Source: DASRIA01 sp963724065
GTDB taxonomy: Bacteria > Actinomycetota > Thermoleophilia > Solirubrobacterales > JBBDJG01
Assembly (NCBI GenBank): GCA_963724065.1
Contig: CAVRTB010000006.1
Location: forward strand, 248,001 to 312,000
DNA: 64,000 nucleotides
Reading direction: 5' to 3'
Under the pieces are notes generated by a model, which was not told where the DNA came from, searched no databases, and saw only the letters and a program-made list of their open reading frames with translations. The position numbers and the translations under genes are program-made. Below are positions 53,595 to 60,957 of the stretch, in pieces. Positions within the stretch are counted from its first letter, which is position 1. Every line of letters begins with the position of its first letter.

Positions 53595-54320
53595 CTACTG
53601 CGGGCGCACGTCGTCGATCGCGATGCCGACGACGGCGATCGACCGGATCGGCTTGCCGCCCCGCCTGCGCACCATCGCGCGCCGGCGCGTGGGGACCTTG
53701 AAGCCGCCGAAGTCACGGTAGTCCCAGCAGTAGTGGGCCGCCTTCGCCCACCCGCCGAACACCTCGGCCGTGTAGTCGTTGCGCCGGATCAGGCCGTCGG
53801 GCCCGAAGTAGTAGCGCTGCTCGCGCGAGTGCGCCGGCAGGTCCTCCGGGAACCGCACGCGCAACCCCGGCCACTCCTCGCCCGCCTCGCGCCACGGCTC
53901 GATCTCCTCCAGTTCGAAACCCGGCCAGGTGAAGATGAACGGGGCGCCGACGTAGCCCCACAGCGCGTACCCCCCGAAGTAGAGGAGGTCGAGGTCGTCC
54001 CACCACAGCGCGCGCCGCCCGCCAAAGAAGCTCCGCGCGTCCTTGCGCTCCTCGAGCACCGTGCCGTCGTCGGCCTCGATGCGCACGTCGTGGCGCTCGA
54101 AGACACCACGCTTGCCGGGCTCCGGGTGCGGGTCGAGCACGGCGCGCGGCTCGCGCGTCCACACCGTGCCCGTGTAGTTCGCCAGCGCGCCGCGCTGGAA
54201 GCGCATCGGCAGCGCCCACCCGGAGAGCCGCAGGTCGGCCGCAACGGACTCGGTCGCCTCGAAGCGGGCAAGGCCGCCGTGCGCCTCGATCGCACGGTCG
54301 AGGAGGTTGGATGCGCTCAT
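53595..54320 (-). CDS. Conserved-looking hypothetical protein, LolA-fold-like
   Basis: A 241-residue soluble protein with no signal peptide. It opens LLDRAIEAHGGLARFEATES, a phrase seen at the start of LolA/LppX-type beta-sandwich domains, and has many aromatic strands (SFFGGRRALWWDDLDLLYFGG; YYFGPDGLIRRNDYTAEV). I do not recognise a named family. A lipid-binding role is a guess. Co-directional with the membrane gene upstream, 12 nt apart. Confidence 0.65.
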   Translation of the reverse strand: MSASNLLDRAIEAHGGLARFEATESVAADLRLSGWALPMRFQRGALANYTGTVWTREPRAVLDPHPEPGKRGVFERHDVRIEADDGTVLEERKDARSFFGGRRALWWDDLDLLYFGGYALWGYVGAPFIFTWPGFELEEIEPWREAGEEWPGLRVRFPEDLPAHSREQRYYFGPDGLIRRNDYTAEVFGGWAKAAHYCWDYRDFGGFKVPTRRRAMVRRRGGKPIRSIAVVGIAIDDVRPQ

Positions 54321-54332
54321 GGGGCCGGACCG

Positions 54333-54833
54333 TTAGGTGATCGGGCGCGGGTCGCCCGGACTGCCGAGCAGGCCGCGGGCCTCGAGGTCGGCACGGCTGC
54401 CGGCCTCGACGTTCCACTGCTGCTGGAAGCCGCGCATCGCGAACACGATCAGCAGGATCGCGAGCGGGATCAGCCCCAGCGTGAGGAGGCCTAGCAGCGG
54501 CTCGGGCAGCGCGGGGGAGTCGAAGCCTTCCTTGTCGCGCGCGAACCAGGCGGGCGCGGCGACTGCACAGAAGATGATCAGGATCACCGAAAGAGCGCTC
54601 GCCACGGGGAGCACGCCGCGGTTCCAGCGCGTGACGAAGTAGGCGAACAGGAGGTAGACCAGGATGTAGAAGACGTTGACCGGCTTGGCGCCCTGCAGCT
54701 TGTCCCAGCCGCCGATCGTGACGACGGCGATCAGGGCCGCGGAGACGATCAGCAGGAACGCGACGATCGCCTTGGTCTGCCGCGCCTCCGGAAGATCCCT
54801 GTTCGGGTAGTGCTTGTTGGCGCTTCCCTCCAC
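54333..54833 (-). CDS. Small membrane protein, four helices
   Basis: A 166-residue protein with four hydrophobic segments and a hydrophilic C-terminus (ADLEARGLLGSPGDPRPIT). Not recognised. The GTG at 54833 is used because TAGACT lies 10 nt upstream; an ATG at 54899 would extend into the tRNA-Leu neighbourhood. Precedes the 241-aa gene in the same direction. Confidence 0.6.
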   Translation of the reverse strand: MEGSANKHYPNRDLPEARQTKAIVAFLLIVSAALIAVVTIGGWDKLQGAKPVNVFYILVYLLFAYFVTRWNRGVLPVASALSVILIIFCAVAAPAWFARDKEGFDSPALPEPLLGLLTLGLIPLAILLIVFAMRGFQQQWNVEAGSRADLEARGLLGSPGDPRPIT

Positions 54834-54843
54834 TCGGAGGGGG

Positions 54844-54849
54844 AGTCTA
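54844..54849 (-). promoter_or_regulatory. -10 box of the small membrane protein gene
   Basis: TAGACT on the minus strand, 10 nt before the GTG at 54833. Confidence 0.4.
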
Positions 54850-54899
54850 GAATCTTTCGCGAGCTTGTGCTTGAGGCACGAACGAGCGCGGCGGCTCAT

Positions 54900-54983
54900 G
54901 CGGGCGTGGCGGAATCGGTAGACGCGCCAGCCTTAGGAGCTGGTGGGCTCTGGCCTGTGGGGGTTCAAGTCCCTCCGCCCGCA
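54900..54983 (+). tRNA. tRNA-Leu (UAG)
   Basis: An 84-nt cloverleaf: acceptor arms GCGGGCG / CGCCCGC with discriminator A, anticodon stem-loop CCAGC-CTTAGGA-GCTGG giving UAG, and T arm with GGTTCAAGTCC. CCA is not encoded. Confidence 0.95.
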
Positions 54984-54991
54984 CTGGTGTA

Positions 54992-55885
54992 CTAGGCCGG
55001 TACGGGGATCGCGCTCGCGCGACCGGGCGCCGGCACGGCGTCCGGGTGAAGGATGTGGCCAAGCAGCTCCACGCCCTCGACGAGCCTCGGCCCGGGTCGT
55101 GAGAAGTACGCGGACGCATCCACCGCGACGATCCGCTGCGCCCCGGTGCCGGTGAGCGCGTCCCGGAAGGTCTCGGCCTCCTGCGCCGAGCGCCGCGCGT
55201 CGTAGCCGCACGGCATCGCGATCACGACGTCCGGTCCGGCCGCCGCGATCTCGTCCCACTCGATCGTCCGCGAGCGCTCGCCCGAACGGCCGAGGACGTC
55301 CTCGCCACCCGCCAGGCGGATCATCTCCGGCACCCAGTGGCCGCCGATGAAGGCCGGGTCGAGCCACTCGATCGCGGCGACGCGCGGGCGCGGAGCGCCG
55401 GCGACGGCGTGCACGACCGCGTCGATCCGGCGTCGTGCCTGTTCGCGCAGAAGGCGGGCTTCGGCCTGCGCCTCGGTCGCCTCGCCGAGCCGGCCGATGT
55501 CCGCGAGCACCTCGTCCAGCGTCATCGGGTCGAGCGAGAGGACGCGTGGGTGGCTCGGCAGCGTCGCGGCGACCGCGACGACGTCGTCGTAGGAGACCGC
55601 GCAGACGTCGCACACCGCCTGCGTGACGATCAGCTCGGGGTCGAGCTGCGCGAGGCGCTCGGCGTCGAGCTCGTAGAGCGGCCGCCCGGCGTCGACGGTC
55701 TCGCGCACGGTCCGGTCGATCTCGGCCGCGGTGAGGCCGGCGGGGATCACCGTGCGCGTGAGGTGGGGGAGGGAGGACGCCTCCGGCGGCCAGTCGCACT
55801 CGTGCGTGACGGCGACGACCTGGTCGCCGAGGCCGAGCGCGAACAGCATCTCGGTCGAGCTGGGGACGAGAGAGGCAATCCTCAT
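54992..55885 (-). CDS. BtuF-like periplasmic-binding-fold protein (cobalamin/corrinoid or siderophore type)
   Basis: A 297-residue protein of the helical-backbone binding-protein fold: RIASLVPSSTEMLFALGLGDQVVAVTHECDWP, LDPELIVTQAVCDVCAVSYDDV, WLDPAFIGGHWVPEMIRLAGG. This matches the cobalamin-binding-protein family, but it has no signal peptide from the ATG at 55885, and no permease or ATPase is adjacent, so a cytoplasmic or orphan role is likely. The B12-dependent mutase nearby gives a possible link. ATG 6 nt from TACCGT. Confidence 0.8.
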   Translation of the reverse strand: MRIASLVPSSTEMLFALGLGDQVVAVTHECDWPPEASSLPHLTRTVIPAGLTAAEIDRTVRETVDAGRPLYELDAERLAQLDPELIVTQAVCDVCAVSYDDVVAVAATLPSHPRVLSLDPMTLDEVLADIGRLGEATEAQAEARLLREQARRRIDAVVHAVAGAPRPRVAAIEWLDPAFIGGHWVPEMIRLAGGEDVLGRSGERSRTIEWDEIAAAGPDVVIAMPCGYDARRSAQEAETFRDALTGTGAQRIVAVDASAYFSRPGPRLVEGVELLGHILHPDAVPAPGRASAIPVPA

Positions 55886-55891
55886 GCCGCG

Positions 55892-55897
55892 ACGGTA
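55892..55897 (-). promoter_or_regulatory. -10 box of the BtuF-like gene (leaderless)
   Basis: TACCGT on the minus strand, 6 nt before the ATG at 55885; it excludes the longer upstream reading frame, which runs through the tRNA-Trp gene. Confidence 0.45.
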
Positions 55898-55930
55898 CCG
55901 CAGGGGAGTGCCCCTAGAATTGTCGCCCCC

Positions 55931-56003
55931 GGGGCAGTAGTTCAGTTGGTAGAACGCTGGTCTCCAAAACCAGAAGTCGGGGGTTCGAGTCCTCCCTGCC
56001 CCG
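55931..56003 (+). tRNA. tRNA-Trp (CCA)
   Basis: A 73-nt cloverleaf: acceptor arms GGGGCAG / CTGCCCC with discriminator G, anticodon stem-loop CTGGT-CTCCAAA-ACCAG giving CCA, T arm with GGTTCGAGTCC. The secE/nusG genes that often follow are absent. Confidence 0.95.
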
Positions 56004-56056
56004 CTGGCTTTCCCTTGTGACCTACGTAAGGCGAAGCGTGCTCGCCTCCGGCCCGC

Positions 56057-56062
56057 TACCGT
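56057..56062 (+). promoter_or_regulatory. -10 box of the YdeI-like gene (leaderless)
   Basis: TACCGT ends 6 nt before the GTG at 56069. Confidence 0.45.
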
Positions 56063-56068
56063 TGTCCT

Positions 56069-56335
56069 GTGAGCAGCCGGCGAGTGCCTGGTGGGGTGGT
56101 GCACACGCTACCTGCAGACCTGCGCGAGGCGCTGATCGCGAACACCGCGGCACTCGACGCCTGGAAGGACATCACGCCCTTGGCGCGCAACGAGTTCATC
56201 TGCTGGGTCGAGGATGCCAAGCAGCAGGCGACCCGAGAGCGCCGCATTCGCCGGACCCAGGAGGAGCTGGAGGACGGCCAGCGCCGGCCGTGCTGCTGGC
56301 CGGGGTGCAAGCACCGCGACCGCACCGGCAAGTAG
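56069..56335 (+). CDS. YdeI/OmpD-associated (bacteriocin-protection-like) small protein
   Basis: An 88-residue protein. HTLPADLREALIANTAALDAW and LARNEFICWVEDAK followed by ATRERRIRRTQEELEDG match the C-terminal part of the YdeI/OmpD-associated family, whose function is unclear. It ends with CCWPGCKHRD, three Cys that might bind a metal. GTG start, leaderless. Lies 70 nt upstream of an FAD-enzyme gene. Confidence 0.75.
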   Translation: MSSRRVPGGVVHTLPADLREALIANTAALDAWKDITPLARNEFICWVEDAKQQATRERRIRRTQEELEDGQRRPCCWPGCKHRDRTGK

Positions 56336-56405
56336 CGGCCGGCGCTCCGCTGGTCCCGCGATGGCGAAGTCGCGACCGGGACACCGCAACTCGAGGATGA
56401 CGGCG

Positions 56406-57836
56406 ATGCCGAATGACCGGGGCGCACACGACGCCGTCGTAGTCGGCGCGGGCCCCAACGGGCTCGCCGCGGCGATCGTGCTGGCCCGGTCCGGACGCCG
56501 GGTCACGCTTGTCGAGGGCGCGGAGGCCGTGGGCGGCGGCTGCCGCTCGGAGGAGTTGACGCTGCCCGGCTTCGTGCACGACACCTGCTCCACGGTCCAC
56601 TCCCTGGCGCTCGCCTCACCCTTCCTGAGCAGCCTCCCGCTGGCGGAGCACGGGCTCGAGCTGGTGCACCCGGACGCGCCGCTGGCACACCCGCTCGACG
56701 ACGGCTCCGCGGTGGTGCTGGAGCGCTCCGTGGCGCACACGGCGCAGGGACTCGGCCCGGACGCGCAGGCCTACCGCCGGCTGTTCGATCCGCTCGTCCG
56801 CGATTTCGATCCGCTCATGCGCGAGATCCTCGGCCCACTGCGCCCGCCGCGGCATCCGCTGGTGCTGACGCGCTTCGGGGTGAGCGCGCTTCGCTCGGCG
56901 ACGGGACTGGCGCGTTCGCGCTTCCGGGGCGAGCGCGCGCGCGCCCTGTTCGCCGGCTGCTGTGCTCACTCGATGCTCTCGCTTCGCACCCCGGCCAGCG
57001 CGGCCTTCGGAATCGTGCTGGCGCTGAGCGCGCACCGGGTCGGCTGGCCCGTGGCCCGTGGCGGCTCGCAGCGGCTCGCGGACGCGCTCGCTGCGCACCT
57101 GCGCTCCATCGGCGGTGAGATCCAGACGGGCAGATGGGTCGAGTCGCTCGACGAGCTTGGCGGCGCCGGCGCGACGCTGCTCGACGTGACTCCGCGCCAG
57201 TTGCTGCGACTGGCGGGCCGGCGCCTGCCCGACCGGTACGCGAGACGGCTCGAGCACTTCCGCTACGGGCCGGGTGTGTTCAAGCTCGACTGGGCGCTCG
57301 ATGGTCCGATCCCCTGGCGCGCGGCGGAGGCCGCGCGCGCGGGCACGGTGCATGTGGGCGGGACTCTCGACGAGATCGCCGCGTCGGAGGAGGCGGTCAC
57401 GCGCGGCGAGCACTCCGCCCGTCCCTTCGTCCTGCTCGTGCAGCCGAGCCTCTTCGATCCGACCCGCGCGCCTTCGGGCAAGCACACGGCGTGGGCCTAT
57501 TGCCACGTGCCGAGCGGCTCGTCGCGCGACATGACCGATGCGATCGAGGCGCAGGTGGAGCGCTTCGCGCCCGGGTTCAAGGACCTGATCGTGGCGCGCT
57601 CGGCGATGGACCCGGCGGAGGTCGAGCGGCGCAACCCCAACTACGTGGGCGGCGACATCAACGGCGGCGTCCAGGACCTGCGCCAGCTATTCACGCGCCC
57701 GGTCGCGCGTCCGGTGCCCTATTCGACTCCGGTCGAGGGGCTCTATATCTGCTCGTCGTCGACGCCGCCCGGCGGCGGGGTGCACGGGATGTGCGGGTTC
57801 TTCGCGGCGCGCGCCGCATTGCGCGGGACTCGCTAG
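56406..57836 (+). CDS. FAD-dependent oxidoreductase, phytoene-desaturase-like
   Basis: A 476-residue flavoprotein with dinucleotide loop AVVVGAGPNGLAAAIVLARSG, the acidic strand end TLVEGAEAVGGGC and a C-terminal FAD segment EGLYICSSSTPPGGGVHGMCG. It belongs to the NAD(P)/FAD-dependent amine-oxidase/CrtI-like superfamily common in actinobacteria. Substrate unknown; no carotenoid genes adjoin. ATG 56406 is 9 nt from GAGG; the ATG at 56397 overlaps that site and is less likely. Confidence 0.85.
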   Translation: MPNDRGAHDAVVVGAGPNGLAAAIVLARSGRRVTLVEGAEAVGGGCRSEELTLPGFVHDTCSTVHSLALASPFLSSLPLAEHGLELVHPDAPLAHPLDDGSAVVLERSVAHTAQGLGPDAQAYRRLFDPLVRDFDPLMREILGPLRPPRHPLVLTRFGVSALRSATGLARSRFRGERARALFAGCCAHSMLSLRTPASAAFGIVLALSAHRVGWPVARGGSQRLADALAAHLRSIGGEIQTGRWVESLDELGGAGATLLDVTPRQLLRLAGRRLPDRYARRLEHFRYGPGVFKLDWALDGPIPWRAAEAARAGTVHVGGTLDEIAASEEAVTRGEHSARPFVLLVQPSLFDPTRAPSGKHTAWAYCHVPSGSSRDMTDAIEAQVERFAPGFKDLIVARSAMDPAEVERRNPNYVGGDINGGVQDLRQLFTRPVARPVPYSTPVEGLYICSSSTPPGGGVHGMCGFFAARAALRGTR

Positions 57837-57839
57837 CGC

Positions 57840-57877
57840 GTGCTGACCCCGAGTTGTCACGACAACTCGCGCTGATC
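57840..57877 (+). repeat. Second dispersed palindrome, copy 2
   Basis: A 38-bp block with the 20-bp palindrome CGAGTTGTC-AC-GACAACTCG (57850-57869); matches 16446-16483 in the opposite orientation with two differences. Confidence 0.8.
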
Positions 57878-57950
57878 AGGACGACCCAGAGCTCGTGGCC
57901 GAACGTCCCGCGATACCGCCTCGAGCACGTAGTCCGGGACGTTCGGTCGG
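57876..57950 (+). repeat. Dispersed palindromic repeat, copy D (75-bp version)
   Basis: Arms CCGAACGTCCC (57899-57909) and GGGACGTTCGG (57936-57946) with a 26-nt spacer. It abuts the second palindrome and lies between the FAD-enzyme gene and the P450 gene. Confidence 0.85.
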
Positions 57951-58060
57951 GATGGACCTGCGATCGAACCCCGGGGTGTCCGGGGTACTTGGGGTCAGTC
58001 CGCGCCGGGGCGCCGACCTCCCGCGCACCGTTACGCTTGTCGCGCAGAACTCCCCGCTTC

Positions 58061-59446
58061 ATGTCCGCACCGTCGACACCCGTCACGAGGCCTCCGCAAC
58101 CGGACGCCAACGGCGCGCCACCCAAGCCCGCCTCGGACGTTCCCGGCCCGCGGCTTCCGCGTCCGCTGCAGTCGTGGTTCGGCATCGCCCGTCCGGTCGA
58201 GTCGAGGCTCGCGATGCGCAAGCGTTACGGCACCGTCTTCCGCTCGAACGACGCGATCGCGGGCGAGGTCTTCCACATCGCCGACAGCGAGCTGGTCGGG
58301 CAGATGTTCAAGTGGAAGCCGGCCCAGTACAACGTCGGCGAGCCACGACAGATCATGGAGCCCGTCACCGGGCCCTCATCGCTCCTACTGCTCGACGGCG
58401 AGCGCCACATGCGCATGCGCAAGTTGATGCTGCCACCGTTTCATGGGGAGGCGATCGCGCGTTACGCGGAGCTGATCGAGCAGATAACCAACCACGTGAT
58501 CGACGGGTGGCGCCCCGGCGCAAGAATTCGCACGCGCACCGTCGCTCAGGCGATCACGATGGAGGTGATCATCAGGGCGGTCTTCGGCATCACCGATCGC
58601 GCCCGGATCGCCGAGTTGAAGCGCCTGTTGCCGCGGCTGTCCTCCATCAACCCGATCCTCGCCTTGGAGGTGATGCACAAGGATCTCGGCCGGCTCAGCC
58701 CCTGGGGCCGCTTCATCCGCGATCGCGATCGTGTTGACGAGATGCTTTACGAGGAGATCGAGCGCCGCCGTCGCGAATCCGACCGCGGCAAGCGGCAGGA
58801 CATCCTCGCCCTGCTGCTGTCCGCTCGCGACGAGGACGGGAATCCCCTCACGGATCGAGAGCTCCGCGACGAGCTGATCACGCTCCTGCTGGCCGGGCAC
58901 GAGACGACCGCAACGTCGATCGGCTGGGCGTTCGAGCGCCTGCTGCGCACTCCGCGCGCGCTCGAGCGCCTGACCGCCGAAGTGAAAGCGAGGGACGGCA
59001 GCGACTACATCGATGCCGTGATCAAGGAGACGCTGCGCGTTCGACCTGTGGTGACGGAGGTCTTCCGCGCGCCGACCGAGCCGGTCGAACTGGGCGGCTA
59101 TCTGTTCGAGCCTGGAATGCAGGTGGCCGCTTCGATCTTTCTCGTGCAGTACGACCCGGCGCTGTACCCGCCCGACCCCCAGGCCTTTCGCCCCGAGCGA
59201 TTCCTCGAGGGCGCGCCCGCGTCCTACACCTGGGTTCCGTTCGGGGGCGGTGTGCGCCGCTGCATCGGTGCCGCCTTTGCGCAACTCGAGATGACGATCG
59301 TGATCTCGGCGATTCTCAGGCGGGCGCAGCTACGGGCGACCAGGGCCAGGAGCGAGAAGGCGCGCTTTCGGGGCGTGACAGTGCTTCCCAGCCGTGGGGG
59401 GGAAGCGGTCGTCGAGACCGTCGATCCTGACGCGCAGGCGAACTGA
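58061..59446 (+). CDS. Cytochrome P450, second copy
   Basis: A 461-residue P450 with AGHETTATS, KETLRVRP and heme loop FGGGVRRCIGAAFAQLE. It shares long phrases with the P450 at 39743-41095 (DDE/RELRDEL, FGGGVRRC), so the two are paralogues of one subfamily. A Pro/Gly-rich stretch of about 35 residues precedes the P450 core. ATG 58061 is the first sensible start after the repeat block; TACGCT at 58032-58037 may be the promoter. Confidence 0.92.
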   Translation: MSAPSTPVTRPPQPDANGAPPKPASDVPGPRLPRPLQSWFGIARPVESRLAMRKRYGTVFRSNDAIAGEVFHIADSELVGQMFKWKPAQYNVGEPRQIMEPVTGPSSLLLLDGERHMRMRKLMLPPFHGEAIARYAELIEQITNHVIDGWRPGARIRTRTVAQAITMEVIIRAVFGITDRARIAELKRLLPRLSSINPILALEVMHKDLGRLSPWGRFIRDRDRVDEMLYEEIERRRRESDRGKRQDILALLLSARDEDGNPLTDRELRDELITLLLAGHETTATSIGWAFERLLRTPRALERLTAEVKARDGSDYIDAVIKETLRVRPVVTEVFRAPTEPVELGGYLFEPGMQVAASIFLVQYDPALYPPDPQAFRPERFLEGAPASYTWVPFGGGVRRCIGAAFAQLEMTIVISAILRRAQLRATRARSEKARFRGVTVLPSRGGEAVVETVDPDAQAN

Positions 59447-59453
59447 GCCGACC

Positions 59454-60050
59454 TCAGAGCCCGAGCAGGCGCGCGACCGCGTCGCGGCTCGATGCCAGCT
59501 CCCCGGGCTGTGGGAACAGCTGCTTTTCCCAGTTGCCCGCCATCACATAGGCGTGCAGCTGAAACGCGATCTGGCGGGGGCCCAGCTCGCTCTCCAGCTC
59601 CCCTTGCGCCTGCGCCGTGGCGATCTCGCGCTCGAGCACATCGAGCCACAGCCTCCACACGCCGGCGATCGCGTCATGCACGGCGCCGGGCCGGTCATCG
59701 AACTCGGCCGAGGCGGCGGTCAGGAAGCACCCTCCAGGAAAGACCTCTCGCTCCAGATACGAGAGCCAGCCCTCCATCAGCGCCCGCAGCCGCGTCAGCC
59801 CGGCGGGCTCGCCGGCGGCGGGCTTCCAGACCTCCGCGCGAAAGCGCCGGGCCGCGGCCTCGACGGCGGCGAGCTGGAGGCCCTCCTTCGACCCGAAGTG
59901 CCCGATCACGCCGCTCTTGCTGAGCCCCAGCTCGGCCGCGAGGCGGCCGATGCTGAGCCCCTCGAGCCCCTCCTTGGAGCCGAGGGCGGTGGCTTGATCG
60001 AGCACCGCCGCCCGTGTGAGCGCGGCGTCCTCCCGAGACCGACGTGGCAT
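59454..60050 (-). CDS. TetR-family transcriptional regulator
   Basis: A 198-residue regulator with N-terminal HTH (LSIGRLAAELGLSKSGVIGHFGSKEGLQLAAV). The C-terminal ligand domain resembles a class found near hydrolases (GWLSYLEREVFPGGCFLTAAS). Convergent with the P450 and divergent from an MBL-fold gene, so it may control either. ATG 60050 is 7 nt from TAAACT; the palindrome overlaps that box, suggesting autoregulation. Confidence 0.88.
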   Translation of the reverse strand: MPRRSREDAALTRAAVLDQATALGSKEGLEGLSIGRLAAELGLSKSGVIGHFGSKEGLQLAAVEAAARRFRAEVWKPAAGEPAGLTRLRALMEGWLSYLEREVFPGGCFLTAASAEFDDRPGAVHDAIAGVWRLWLDVLEREIATAQAQGELESELGPRQIAFQLHAYVMAGNWEKQLFPQPGELASSRDAVARLLGL

Positions 60051-60057
60051 GCGTGGT

Positions 60058-60081
60058 AGTTTAGCGAACGATCGTACGCTA
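60058..60081. promoter_or_regulatory. TetR promoter with overlapping operator palindrome
   Basis: TAAACT (minus strand, 60058-60063) is the -10 box. A 20-bp near-perfect palindrome TAGCGAACGATCGTACGCTA (60062-60081, one mismatched pair) overlaps it and lies between the divergent TetR and MBL genes. Confidence 0.6.
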
Positions 60082-60124
60082 TTGTCCCGGCACCAGATTC
60101 GGCGATCGAGGTGGAGGTGGCGAC

Positions 60125-60937
60125 ATGCGGATGCGGCGACTTGGCTGGGCGGGGATCGAGCTGGAGGCGATCGGGGAGCACGTGGTCGTCGACCACATGC
60201 TCGATCCGGGGATCCTCTCGGCGTTCTTCGGCGAAGAGCGCGACGAGCTGCTCGCGCCCGCACCGGGAGGGACCCGCGCCGCACTCGTGACGCACCTGCA
60301 CCGCGATCACGCCGACGTCGCGGCGATCGAACGTGCGCTGCCGAGCAGCGGGACCGTGCTTCGGCCGCCCCGCCCGCGCGCCCCGTCCGCGCTCGACGAG
60401 GCCGCGACCGGCGAGGCCGAAGCCGCGCTGTCCCAGAGCCGTCTCGACGTGCGCTCGTGCAGCGCCGGCGATCAGGTCGAGCTCGGGCCCTTCTCGGCCA
60501 CGGCGATATTTGCCTCCGACGGCCTCGGCTCACCGCAGGTCTCGTGGCTGATCGAAGCCGACGGGACGACGGTCCTGCACTGCGGGGACACCATGTGGCA
60601 CGGTGCGTGGTGGGACGTCGTGCTCGCGCACGGGCCGATCGACATCGCCTGCCTACCCGCCAACGGGGTGGAGGTGAGCTACCCGGGATGGGAGCCGGCA
60701 GCGAGCGTCCCCGCGGTCATGACGCCGGACCAGGCGATCGAAGCGGCACGCGCGCTGCAAGCACGCACGCTGATCCCGATCCACTACAACCGCACCTTCG
60801 AGCACCCGGACTACTACCGACCCGTTCACGATGCACGCGAGACGCTCGACACGCTCGCCGCACAGCGTGGCGTAACGGTCGGCTTCCCGGACCTCGGCGA
60901 GTGGGTGGACGTGAGGCCTGCCGTGGAGGCGGCCTGA
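60125..60937 (+). CDS. MBL-fold metallohydrolase (UlaG-like)
   Basis: A 270-residue protein opening RRLGWAGIELEA and containing VTHLHRDHAD, LHCGDTMWHGAWW and LIPIHYNRTFEHPDYY, the layout of the UlaG-like/beta-lactamase superfamily. Substrate unknown. ATG with GGAGG 6 nt upstream. Probably regulated by the divergent TetR protein through the intervening palindrome. Confidence 0.8.
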   Translation: MRMRRLGWAGIELEAIGEHVVVDHMLDPGILSAFFGEERDELLAPAPGGTRAALVTHLHRDHADVAAIERALPSSGTVLRPPRPRAPSALDEAATGEAEAALSQSRLDVRSCSAGDQVELGPFSATAIFASDGLGSPQVSWLIEADGTTVLHCGDTMWHGAWWDVVLAHGPIDIACLPANGVEVSYPGWEPAASVPAVMTPDQAIEAARALQARTLIPIHYNRTFEHPDYYRPVHDARETLDTLAAQRGVTVGFPDLGEWVDVRPAVEAA

Positions 60938-60957
60938 GGGCGATCAGCCCCCTCGCC

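Noticed and set aside
57134..58060. Open frame extending the second P450 upstream by about 309 codons
   Set aside because: It overlaps the FAD-enzyme gene in another frame and passes through the palindromic repeats; the P450 begins normally at 58061.
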